In this document: in pieces, positions 1-10,356 of the stretch
Numbering within the stretch: position 1 is the first letter of the stretch
Layout of the letters: each line of letters opens with the position of its first letter
From: Himantopus leucocephalus
Lineage: Eukaryota; Chordata; Aves; Charadriiformes; Recurvirostridae
NCBI GenBank assembly: GCA_003993805.1
Contig: RSEF01000020.1
Location: forward strand, 5,989,470 to 6,053,469
DNA length: 64,000 bases
Direction: 5' to 3'
Translations under genes and position numbers: made by a program
The notes under the pieces: generated by a model
Told to the model about the DNA's origin: nothing
Database searches by the model: none
What the model saw: only the letters and a program-made list of their open reading frames with translations

Positions 1-3000
1 GTGGAGGCTCCCTCACAAACATTTCAGGCCTTATTTGCCATTTGGGATCATTTAATCCTAATGGCAGGTCTCCTCCTTCACCTGGTGGGACCACACAGGT
101 ACACACAGCAAAACAAGTGCTCCCAAACTCCTGCAGAAGCTCAAGGGAAGAGTCCTGGCTGGGAAAAATGGTGATAAACCAGAGTCCAAAGCCCAGGCAC
201 CAGTACAGCTCTGGGCTTCTCCTTGAGGCAAACTCATTTCTTCAGTGCCCTAATCCCAGGGATGGCTGACCTGGGCGTTGCTCAGAGCTCTTCGTGCTGA
301 CGTGTCCTCTCACCTCGCTGTCCTTCTGCCCATCTTGTTGTTCAGGAGCCACTGGTGGTTGATGACCCCACTGATAAACTCCAGGGCCTTGGGCATCCTT
401 GCTGCTTCTGAGGAAGGCTGAGATGTGGGGCAGGCCCGCAGTCAAAGAGCACGGCGAGGTGAGCAGGAGGCGTTCAGCTGGCTGAACACAGCAAATACAT
501 AGGTAAAAAAACTGAACAAATAATTTGAAAAAAAAATTATTCTGTTAATTTAAGATCCAAATTAAGACTGTGACAATTTTGAGTGCATTGGCTATTCTTT
601 GAACATCTTTTGTAATTATTATTTTTTATCTACAGACCATTTCAATAGTAATTATGGTCAGGACAAATTCAAATCACGTTTCCAGCCAACACTTATAATT
701 GACCAAGCCAGCAGAGCACAGATCAAATATTATGTATGCATATTTTTTAGTTTTACATTTAATATTTTAATTTTATATTTGACTGAAATAGCCACAGCTC
801 ATGTTATGTGGCTGGTTGTACCAGTTACCCAGTCGAGAAACCAGAACTATTAACTGTGGTCCCTGCAGCTAATCAACACAAAGTCACTTCCAAATTTTAC
901 ACCTGAATATATGACTCTGATTCTTTCCTGCAAACATGGGCTAAAAATGCATCAGTACAGTTTGAAAAGTTCATATTTCTGAATGTGAATGAATAAGCAC
1001 AGACCATTTCCTTCCGATATTTGATCAGTTCCAACAAACAGCAATTTCTTCGTCTGAGAAAATGCAATATTTTTGTACAGTAGCTCAAGGGCCGCCCAGC
1101 AAAGGGTTTCGTGGAAATTGTCGTTGTGAGTTTTGCATGATGTTTAATCAGTAACTGATAATCATCATAGAAAGGGAATAAATGGAAACAACAAATAACA
1201 CTTGTAGCGGATGGCTAACAGGAAGGTTAATCGGACTGGGCAGGAGTTACTCCCAGTGGCTGTGCTGCTCAGAGAGCACTGCCCACTCAGCCTGCAGCGA
1301 AAAACCTCCACAGCAGCTGCCCCTGAAAGACAACACAGGGAGAACGGAATTGATTCAAATATGCAGGTGTTGGGGGGTGAGGATTTTCTTTGGCAAACTC
1401 AGAAGGCGCGCATTATATGCTGTGCAAAAAAGGGGAATGTTTCAGCAAGGAGCTGCACACGCAGCCACCACAGCTGCTCAAGGAAGGCAGGAAATTATAG
1501 ATAAACATGACTAATTAAGACCATTTTATGCCCAAATGCATGTACACTTAATCACATGAATTATATTTTTTCCACATGTAATCTCATCCCCACTTCATCT
1601 ACTAAGGGGCTGTTTAATTTGTATTGTAGGAAGAGTAACTATTTTACATCTTTGTGAATTCTGGTTATCTGTAAGCTCTTCAGATCATTAGCGTATCCCT
1701 CTGCAAACTCACAATTACCTCTGAAAGAAAGTTAGGAAGGCAGAGAACAGAACCTCTGCCGTATCCCGCTCAGGGTATGGTGACGCAGAGGTGAAGGGAC
1801 TCGCCTGTGGCTGGAGAGGGAGTTTGTCAGAGCCAGAAATTAAACCCAGCTCCTCGGAGCCCACGCTCATCACAAGACCATTCTCTCCTGTAAATTAAAA
1901 CCCGTCATTAGTCTGCTCTGCTGCAATCTGGCTGTGTGGAACAAGAAATGTAAATATTTTGTAGCAGTAGGTATTAATTTGCAGCATTAATAAAGTTTGC
2001 ACCGCTAAAAACTGAATTGGTTCTTTATTACGCCTTGCTCGGTATCCCAAAATATTTTGATCTTTGGATATAACCACCAAATATGCTGAAAATTCCCTGC
2101 AGCTCACATCATACCCTTCCTATTCATTTGAGGGGAGTTGGAGGGGAAATGTGTGACCTGCAGAGGTTTTCAGGCCCGGCCCAGCGATGGTGCAGTCTGT
2201 GTAAATTCCCTGGGGTCAATTTCCGCACCTTTTTCCAAAATTCTTGGGGTTTCAGGACTGGGAAAGACCTTTCCCATTGGTTTGGGCAGCCACACAGGTG
2301 GTGGTGAGTTACTGCCATGTCTTCTGTCTCTCGACGCAGCATCTCTGCTGTAAATAACGCAGCATCCACCCACGGGAGCGAGACTTACCCTTGGTGTGCC
2401 CAGACGGGTGAGAAGACTGGGGCTGGTCGGAAGAGCATCCCTCCCCGTCAGAGACGGGCAGCAAAGATCTGGGCCGGTGTGAGGGGAAGGCAGCTGCGCC
2501 TCTGCCCCGGGCTGCGTTTCAAAGGCATCGCTGACACAAAGGAACAAAGCACAGTATTATTTCTTTATTTTTTTTTTTTAAGCTGACGGTGAATAGAGAA
2601 GGCCACAGAGCTGAAAGCAGTGAGGCTGACGGACAGTGTCTCAGCAAAGGACCGAAATGATCTTAAACTCCAAGCTTAAGCTTCTATTAGGCAAAGAAAA
2701 TACAGCACAAATTATGCTTATGTAGCACCTCTCATGCAAACATCCCAGGACGCTCCACGATCAAACTCAAACACAATCAATCATGGAGATGTGAGCAGCG
2801 TTTGCCAAGGAAAACAGAGAGCAGGGGAGGCTCGGCAGGAATGAGCGGCATGGCCACCACGAGCACCTGGCTTCCCAAGGGAAGGGCTGGGCGCTGGTGA
2901 GGGTCCCCCCCCGGCAGGCAACAGTGGGTGAGCAGATGCCAGCGGGTGTGGGAACCGCTGTGAGGCAGGGGGACAAGCTGGGAAGAGAGGAGGTCTCCCA

Positions 3001-3888
3001 GGTGCGGATGGGCCATCAGTGGTGGGGTGTGCAAGCATGCGGCCACAGGCTGGTGGCTCTTCCGGTCCCACCAGGCAGCGTGCTCGGGGGACATCCACCA
3101 TCTCTGCCAGGAGCACACCTCCCTGCAGTGTTGATTGGCCCATGAGAACCCACCCTAGCCCAAACTCAGGTCAGAAAAGAACCATTGCTTGTGTTTTGTA
3201 AAAAAATGTGGGTAGGTTTTCTCTCCTCCTCCTTGCGTCCTTCCTTGGTTGCAACCAAGAGCAGTGGACCCAGAAATCTCACCAAAAAAGCACAATCAAT
3301 AGAGTCAGTTGGACTGTTTGAGCTGAGAATTCAGTTCAAACTTCTTGGTCCTACTCCACAGCAAACCTCCAAAGATTTGCCAGTTTATTCTTCAGTGTCG
3401 GGAGGTTCCCTTGCTGCAGCAGTCACGGCGGCTGAAGGGCTTTATCACAGGGCTGAAGAATTAAACTCCAGTAACTCATTCTGCAAATGGCTTTAAAGCA
3501 CAATTGACTTTTCAGTAACGATCTTGCCACCTTTGAACATGCAATGTTTTTGAGCATGTTCAGCAGGAAGAACTTGTGCATAGGGGTCTCGTGACACGCA
3601 TGAGGCTGTGACACTACCGCAGCATTTTCAGATACAACATCATTTTCTCAGCATCTAAGTGACAGCAGATCACAGCAGCACCATGAGCCTGAGCAAAATG
3701 CTGCTGTCTTGCAAGAAGGTCTGAATTTCTCCACAGCTAATTTTAAGCACCCAGATTAGATGCCCAGTTGCCCTGGGCTCCTGGCAAGGGTTGCTAAGGT
3801 TGTCTTCCCACTGACTGCTTACTGAGACTGGGGTCACTCTGTTTCCAGATGAGGATCCTCAGTTCTGCGGGAGGTATCACACAGACAG
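1..3888. other. Intergenic, no gene recognised
   Basis: I see no recognisable gene here. The open frames are short, lack homology that I recognise and do not link through splice sites into a longer product. By synteny with human 20q13.12 the next gene to the left should be R3HDML, then HNF4A. I looked for the CAP-domain signatures of R3HDML and did not find them. The stretch at 480-850 is AT-rich, and 2100-3130 is more GC-rich. Confidence 0.5.
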
Positions 3889-4340
3889 AGAATCACAGGA
3901 TGGTCAGGGTTGGAAGGGACCTTCGGAGATCATTTAGTCCAACCGCCCTGCCAGAGCAGGGTCACCTACAGCAGGTTGCACAGGATCGTGTCCAGGCGGG
4001 TTTTGAATATCCCCAGAGAAGGAGACTCTACAGCTTCTCTGGGCAGACTCTATCAGTGCTCTGCCACCCTCAAAGGAAAGAAGTTTTTCCTCATGTTCAG
4101 TTGGAATTTCCTGCGTTCCAGTTTGTGCCCGTTGCCCCTTGCCCTGTCACTGGGCACCACTGAAAAGAATCTGGCCCCATGCTCTTGACACCCGCCCTTT
4201 AGATATTGATAAGCATTGATGAGATCCCCTCTCAGCCTTCTCTTCTCCAGGCTAAACAGCCCCAGGGCTCTCAGAGCACCTCACCAGAGAGGTGCTCCAG
4301 TCCCCTGAGCATCCTCATGGCCCTCTGCTGGAGGGCTATC
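3889..4340 (-). mobile_element. CR1 LINE fragment, 3' end, minus strand
   Basis: The plus strand begins with an 'agaatcacaggatggtcagg' type block followed by the 'ttggaagggacctt' and 'ccaaccgccctgcc' blocks that mark the 3' UTR of avian CR1 elements read in reverse. It continues through the segment matching the end of ORF2 ('gatcccctctcagccttctc'). The element is therefore 5'-truncated, lies on the minus strand and is about 450 bp long. The right boundary is approximate and was set where similarity to the remembered consensus fades. Confidence 0.88.
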
Positions 4341-6110
4341 TGTACCGTAGTCCCACATCAGCAAGACAGACTTCTTTGCAATCAAAGTGATTGACACATG
4401 ATTAACAGAACTGCTGGAATGACATAAATTAATTTTAGAAGCAACTAAAATTATTGAAAATAATTAACAGCTCAGAGTGTTGTTGTTCTTGCTCCAATGA
4501 ACAATGAACCTGACACAACATGAACTCTATGACCAGGAAAGGTTTCCCCAAAACCTGCTGCAGCTCAGGATTAAGGATGTTCTTCCCAGGTGTGTTGGTT
4601 CTTACTTCATACCTCTGGCTCAGGCGGCTGGGATCTCCACATCGCCTGGCCAAATACGTGCCCTAAGCTCCGGGTGAGCGGGCGTGCAGGGACAAGGCTT
4701 ACCGACCACTCTTAGCTCTCCAAGTGGTTCTACAGCCCCGAACAAATCTATCTCTGTGTACTTTAGAGGCAAAATGTGATTTCTCAATGAAAGTGAAACA
4801 ATTTGTTGGGGGCCTTGGTTCAGATTATGTCAGAAAAAAAAAAAAAACCTGACCAATTTTTTAAATCAAATAGTCTGGAAGATTTCAGCTTGAATCAGGC
4901 AGTGACTTGGTGAGGTTAAGGAAAAAGATATGAAGGACAGCCACATCTGCTATACATCACAAATTAATTCAGTTTAGTATGGTTTATACCTGTCGCAGCT
5001 CAACCAGGTGTCTGTGAGAGCTCTTTGGGAACCTTCTGCTGTCCCCTGGAACAAACCTTATTCCCTGTTTATGAATAAAAGCTTTTTCTGCGGTTTTAAA
5101 AGACCTACATTCTGCTTCTGTGATTCTTTACAGATCAACAGCAATGGACTCCTCAGAAGGACTGTTGGCCTTGGCCGGTGCACGTGGCAGCAAATATATG
5201 GCCTGAAAGTAGAGATTTATTCTAAGTCTGCAGGACACCTGGACCCAGCTGAGCTTTGCTCACTGCACTTGCGAGAATCCACGATTTACAGAGATAATCC
5301 TCAGACATTTCAAGCCGAGCTGAAGATAGACACGTTTCCAGCCTATGCCATCAACTCCGTTCATCTGGAACAGGTGCCAAGCTTACGAAATCCTCCTGCT
5401 GCGTGGTAGACACCACAGCATGCTTCATTAGCAACCAGCCGAGCCGCTCGCCACCTCCAGCTCGCAGGCATTGCAAACAGTCTGGAGATCAGAGCCCCAA
5501 ACCTGGGAAGCGGAGGAGGCAAGGTTTCAAAGGCAGAGGGGGATTTAGGCAGACAATGCCGGACTCTGTGAAACCTGCTCCCAGCCCCTCTTGTCCTCAC
5601 TCGTTTGAGTGAACGCAGCTGTCTGTCTTTTCTAATTCGGGGGTATAATGCTGCGGCTGGAAGTGCCGGACACGGCCGTGGCAGTCTTATTAAAACCAAC
5701 ATCTAATAAATTGCCAAATGCCATTTACCCTGGATAACCTCCATAGCTGAAACGCTCCGTATCTGCTGAAGCTGCTATGATGTGTCCTTCTGCTCTCTCA
5801 GCCCAGATGCTGTCATGGATTCGCCGGCGATGGCTGCAAACCAGCTTTGAAACGCGCTCTGGCAAGAAATACTTTCCCATCCTGTCTCAGATAGGGTCTG
5901 CTTTTTTTCGCCCCTCTCACATTTTTCTTACGGAGGCCATTGGGATGAATAAAGGCTCTTTGTTCATTCAGCCATTTCTCTACTTGCTGGTGCTTTTTTT
6001 ATTTTTTGAAAACTAAGCTGAAACGACAGCGGCAGCAGTTCAACAGATGAAATAGTTCTGAAATACCACAGTGACAGCCAGAGCTTGGACACCACCTTCA
6101 GCTATAAACA
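4341..6110. other. Intergenic, no gene recognised
   Basis: This stretch lies between CR1 fragments upstream of FITM2. An open frame of 133 codons at 5008-5409 on the plus strand has no recognisable domain and is not supported by neighbouring exons. A short poly-A run sits near 4830. I see no other feature. Confidence 0.45.
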
Positions 6111-6165
6111 TCATAGAATCGTGGAATCCCAGGTTGGAAGGGACCTCAGGGATCAAATATGGACA
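6111..6165 (-). mobile_element. Short CR1 3' end remnant, minus strand
   Basis: The words 'catagaatcgtggaatccc' and 'aggttggaagggacctca' are the terminal part of a CR1 element in reverse orientation. Only about 55 bases are recognisable before similarity stops. Confidence 0.75.
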
Positions 6166-6334
6166 GTGAAAAGGGGCAGGAGCATTAAGAGCCCCAGAAA
6201 TCCTTTCTCCCTCTCTCTGAAGCCCCAGGAAAAAAGTTAAAAAAAAATCTACTGAGTGAGGAAATTCTCAAATTTTCTCTTGAATATTATGGTAAGACTC
6301 TTTCAGGGGAGCTGGCACCTTACTCTAGAAGTGG

Positions 6335-6605
6335 TGGATGCTCATTTATGGGATGAGGGAAAACAGCCTCAAGTTGCGCCAGGGGAGGTTTAGGATGGAT
6401 ATTAGGAGAAATTTCTTCACCGAAAGGGCTGTCAAGCGTTGGAACAGGCTGCCCAGGGCAGTGGTGGAGCCGCCACCCCTGGAGGTATTTAACAGACGGG
6501 TGGACGCGGCGCTGAGGGACGTGGTTCAGTGGTGGCTCGGCAGTGCTGGGTTAACGGTCGGACTCGATGATCTCAAAGGTCTTTTCCAACCAGAACGCGG
6601 GCATA
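6335..6605 (+). mobile_element. CR1 LINE fragment, 3' region, plus strand
   Basis: This element reads in the forward CR1 direction: 'ggatattaggagaaatttct', 'ttggaacaggctgcccaggg', 'ggaggtatttaacagacggg', then 'gatgatctcaaaggtctttt' and 'ccaacc'. It carries the last codons of ORF2 and the 3' UTR but lacks the terminal ATTCTATG-type octamers. It lies about 170 bp from an oppositely oriented CR1 tip at 6111-6165. Confidence 0.87.
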
Positions 6606-6786
6606 GATACCCCAGGCCATGAGCCCCTCGGGATCCTGACGGCGCTCGGGAAGCAGCCTGCGGATGCAAACCACAGTCGCTGTTCCCGTCGCGACAGGTG
6701 ACAGCGGGAAAGGGAAGTTTCTCAGCACACGTTTTCGCCACTGCCACCGACACGCTGCACGGGCCCCTCCCAGTGAGAGACGCACG

Positions 6787-7066
6787 GCTCCCCTATGGAT
6801 CCCATATAGGTCCCACACCATAATGCAGCTCCCCTATGGATCCCACACCGTAACAGGGCTCCCCTATGGATCCCATATGGATCCCATACCGTAACGGGGC
6901 TCCCCTATGGTTCCCATACCGTAAAAGGGCTCCNNNNNNNNNNNNNNNNNNNNNNNNNNNNNNNNNNNNNNNNNNNNNNNNNNNNNNNNNNNNNNNNNNN
7001 NNNNNNNNNNNNNNNNNNNNNNNNNNNNNNNNNTCCCCTATGGATCCCCTATGGATCCCACACCGT
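6787..7066. repeat. Minisatellite upstream of FITM2, with 100-N gap
   Basis: A tandem array is built on 'gctcccctatggatcccaca' plus 'ccgtaac(a/g)gg'. Unit starts visible at about 6787, 6828, 6858, 6899 and 6929 give alternating spacings of about 41 and 30 bp. The longer units carry an extra 11-bp 'catatggatcc' type module. Positions 6934-7033 are exactly 100 Ns, a conventional placeholder for a gap of unknown size, and the same repeat resumes at 7034. The true array length is therefore unknown. It ends about 210 bp before the FITM2 start codon. Confidence 0.9.
6934..7033. other. Assembly gap (100 N)
   Basis: One hundred consecutive Ns interrupt the minisatellite. Matching repeat units on both sides show that assembly broke inside the array. 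Confidence 0.98.
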
Positions 7067-7273
7067 AACGGCCCCGCGCGTGGCCCTGCAAGGGGCGCCC
7101 TCCCTCCCGCAGCCGCCGCGCGGCAGTACGCATGCGCACACACCCCCCCCCGGCCCGTTCCCAGCCCGGCGGCCGCCGCCAGAGGGCGCCCGAGCGGTGC
7201 GTGGGAGGGCGGGGCCGGCGCGTGACGCGGTACGGCGGCCGAGCGGGTGGGGCGGCGGCGGCGGCGGGAGGCG
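7067..7273 (+). promoter_or_regulatory. FITM2 CpG-island promoter and 5' UTR
   Basis: This segment is very GC- and CpG-rich and leads directly into the FITM2 start codon. The island continues through exon 1 to about 7560. It contains GC-box-like words such as 'gggcggggcc' and an NRF1-like 'tacgcatgcgcaca' at about 7127-7140. I see no TATA box. The transcription start cannot be placed from sequence alone. Confidence 0.65.
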
Positions 7274-7446
7274 ATGGAGCGGCTGGAGCGGTGCGGGCGC
7301 TGGCTGCGGGCCGGGCTGGCCGGCGGGCGCGTGCGCCGGCGGCTGCCCTGGGTGCTGCTCGCCATCGTCCTCCTCGGGTCCGCCCTCAAGGACGGCGACC
7401 TGGTGCCCGAGACGCCCATGCGGAACAAGCGCAACCCGCTCAACGT
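7274..7446 (+). CDS. FITM2: FITM2 coding exon 1
   Basis: This exon encodes residues 1-57 plus two bases of codon 58. It ends at the donor gtgagg. If the intron were retained, the frame would meet TGA immediately (GTG TGA), so unspliced RNA cannot encode the membrane domain. Confidence 0.96.
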
Positions 7447-10095
7447 GTGAGGAGGGCCGGGGGGGCCGGGGAGGCCTGGGCTGCGGCGGGGGNGGCCTGG
7501 GCTGCGGCGGGGGGGGGCGGTGGCAAGGGCTGGGCTGGGCTGGGTGGGCTGGGCTGGTGGGGGGTGAAATAGTGTTTTCTGTTAGATTTCCTAGTCTTAA
7601 CGTCTGTTACAGCCTGCAGGACCGTAAGGTTTCAGAACAGTTGGAGTTCCTTGCAGAGTTTTTATTGGAAGAGGAAAAGAAGGAATTTTTTTCCTTCTGT
7701 AACTCCCAGTTAATTCCTCAGGTTTGAGTAAACTGATAGGTACTGATCTAAAAGCAAGCTGAATAAAGTAAGTCTTTTAGAATCTTTTGTAAAAGCAGAG
7801 TTACTGCAATCCTTTTCTCGTACTTAGGCAATCGTTTAACTGGTTTAGTCATTCTTTAAAAAGTACATTTGAAGATGTTGAAGGGTGTGAGGATGGCGAT
7901 GAGCTGGGCCAGTGCACATGTGCTTTACCTGCTGCAGATCAGACAGTAAACCTCAAATTGCCATTTTCCCATGTGACTTGGGGAATTTTGTACTTCATTG
8001 GTTCAAATTTGTCATTTGGCGACTTGTGGGAAAGGAGCTGCTTTTAATGCGATGGAAAAGAAGGAGTCGCAGGAACACTTAGAGAGTGAAATTGATCTTA
8101 CAGTAAAAACCTGCTACAGTTCAATTCTACCTTTTTAAACAGAGGAAGGTTAACTGTAGTGACAGTTCCTGAAGCAGTTTTTTTTCACCTACAAATTACT
8201 TGTCTGCCGCCTTGCCGGCAGCAATGATGTTAGCAGCCTTTTTTGCTTTTAACTGTCTCAACAAAATGAGGATTTTATTTTCAATTACTATTCCATGGTA
8301 GCAGCTGTAGTTGCCACTCAGATGCCCCTTCTACTGTAAAATGAAGAGTAAAGGAGGTACTCCTCAAAATCCTGGGCAAGGCCCTGACAGTTTTTGTTGG
8401 GGTCTTAATGAAGATCCAGAACTCTGTTCCTACTTGGTTTTGGTTTAGGTGGTGAGGTGATGATTTAATGATGACTCTGTGTGCCAAGCTATGGCTCAGC
8501 CACAGGCCAGAATTCTGCTGTCTCTTTTTTTTTTTTCAAACTGGGATGAGGGTAAAGACGGGGCTGCAGTTCCCCTCTCCCACCAGCTGATAGGAAGCAA
8601 GCTGCATTGGAAGGTACTAAGGGGAGAAAGAAGATCATAGACTACGGTCTCCTTAGCTCCTTAGTAAATTCACTTGTACCTGCTCCAAATTAAGATTTGA
8701 AAAGAGGACTAGTTATGCAATACTGTCTCCTGCTAAACAGGGTATCAGCACATCATCAGGTGGTTTTCAAGATTTTATAAGCATCATAGCAAAAATTTTC
8801 CAGGCGGAGAGTGAATTTAGAGATGGAAGGATTTGAGTTTGCCAAAGGAAAGCTCCTATCAACTGGAGGGACAGCAAAGGAACATTGTGCTACTTCATTT
8901 ATTTTATAAGATGATAATGGAGGAAAAGTTTCATGGGATGATTAGGGAAAAGAGTCCGCCCTTCTTCTGGCTGTCTTATTCCCTATTAAGAGGGTGAGGT
9001 TGTGAAGCAAAGATACTTGAGATGGAGGAGGAGAGTGAGAGAAAGGGTTACTGTGGTCAGGGTGGCAAGCTAAAAATACATTCTTTACAACTGCATTCTG
9101 AGTAGGGCAGAGTTGAGCAGGTCTCAGAGTAGGGTAGAAGTGATTGCAAAACTGAACTGCAAGTCTGCTGCAAGTCTGAACAAGGGCTCTAGGTCCAAGG
9201 GAACCAAGGGAACTGCTTGGGAAACAGTGGGAAACCTGGTTGAGGGAGTATTCAGGTGTTGGGCCTGAGAGAAGTAGTGGGAAGAGGGTTAAGATTTTAG
9301 CTATGCTTTACTTTGAAGGGAGGATACAAGTGTCTGATTTAGACAGCTCTTAACACTGACCTTGAAAACGTGCTTCTTCAAGCACCACCACTTACCTCAG
9401 CTCCTGTGAAGTTTCACACATGGATGTTTCTCTTTTGGTTTTTCTCTGGCAGATATTTTGTCAAGGTGGCTTGGGCATGGACATTCTGGCTTCTGCTGCC
9501 CTTCATCGCAGTCACTGCCTACCAGTTTGCCAAGAGCAAGTTCCTCTACGGTCCCACGAAGAGCGTTTTGATGGTGCTGCGGCGTCTCTGTGCACTTGCA
9601 GTGGGCACTGCCGTCTGGTACGTCTGCACCGGACTCTTCATGTATATCGAGAATCTCACGGGCACGTGCTCTACCTCGGTTAAACTCAGCGAGCCTCATC
9701 GGCTGTATGCTACCAAACAGGAATGCCACCAGGACAACGGGATCTGGAACGGTTTTGATATCTCAGGGCACTGTTTTCTGCTCTCATACTGTGCTCTGAT
9801 GATTGTGGAGGAAGTGGCTGTGCTGGAAGGGTTGTCCATAGACCAGAACTCTAAGCTGCGTGTGGTGATCAACGGCCTGTTTGTTTCCTTGTGTTTTCTC
9901 ACCATGATCTGGGTGTTCATGTTTCTCTGCACTGCCGTCTATTTCCATGACTTCAGTCAAAAGCTTCTTGGTGTGCTGATAGGTCTGTCAGCTTGGTACG
10001 GGACATACGGATTTTGGTACTTGAAACCCTTTTCTCCTGGACTACCTCTTCCAAATATACCTTTGAGTTCAAAGAAATACAGTTATAGCAGATAA
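7274..10095 (+). CDS. FITM2: FITM2, fat storage-inducing transmembrane protein 2 (complete, 2 coding exons)
   Basis: FITM2 is an endoplasmic-reticulum polytopic protein. Members of its family cleave fatty acyl-CoA at the lumenal face and are needed for lipid-droplet budding and ER homeostasis. The join of 7274-7446 with 9453-10095 gives 271 residues; human FITM2 has 262. The start was chosen because MERLERC aligns with the human N-terminus; an in-frame ATG nine codons upstream (7247) adds only a basic stretch. Membrane segments appear at about residues 24-38 and 63-84, with more downstream. The two catalytic histidines of the family fall in FDISGH (H164) and YFH (H223). The junction AAC GT|gtgagg...cag|A TAT restores the conserved V-Y-F-V-K-V run. 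The next gene, GDAP1L1, is convergent, as in human. Confidence 0.97.
7473..7513. repeat. 20-bp direct repeat around a single N
   Basis: The 20 bases at 7473-7492 are repeated exactly at 7494-7513, with one N at 7493 between them. This lies in FITM2 intron 1, just after the donor. It looks like two overlapping contig ends that were abutted rather than merged. Confidence 0.85.
9453..10095 (+). CDS. FITM2: FITM2 coding exon 2 (last)
   Basis: The acceptor is 'tttttctctggcag'. The exon encodes residues 58-271, including most of the membrane segments and both catalytic histidines, and ends at TAA 10093-10095. The preceding intron (7447-9452, about 2.0 kb) contains no recognisable repeat. Confidence 0.97.
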
Positions 10096-10350
10096 AATAA
10101 GTTTTAAAATTTTTGGATTTTGCTTTGAGAACTGGAGTAGTTGAATGTAGGAATGGTTACTGCATTTCCACTGTGTAAAGAACAAGGTGGTGGGCTGGAG
10201 GAAACTGAATCTGTACTCGCTGATGGCTGGCAGGTGGTAATGAGCTGCTTCCTTGGGGGGAAAAAAATTGATATTGGAAGAGATCTGCACTAGGAGCTTC
10301 TGACTGGCATTCTCGGCAAAGATCCAGAAGTTGGATCTGTTTCTCTTGCT

Positions 10351-10356
10351 AATAAA
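10351..10356 (+). terminator. Candidate FITM2 polyadenylation signal AATAAA
   Basis: This is the first AATAAA after the FITM2 stop and would give a 3' UTR of about 0.27 kb. Another AATAAA lies at about 11173. Which is used cannot be decided from sequence. Confidence 0.45.

Noticed and set aside
246..445. Possible exon on the minus strand with a GAG|gtgaga donor-like end
   Set aside because: No frame gives a recognisable protein, and it does not resemble R3HDML, the expected neighbour.
5008..5409. 133-codon open frame on the plus strand
   Set aside because: No known domain, no promoter or partner exons, and composition like the surrounding intergenic sequence.
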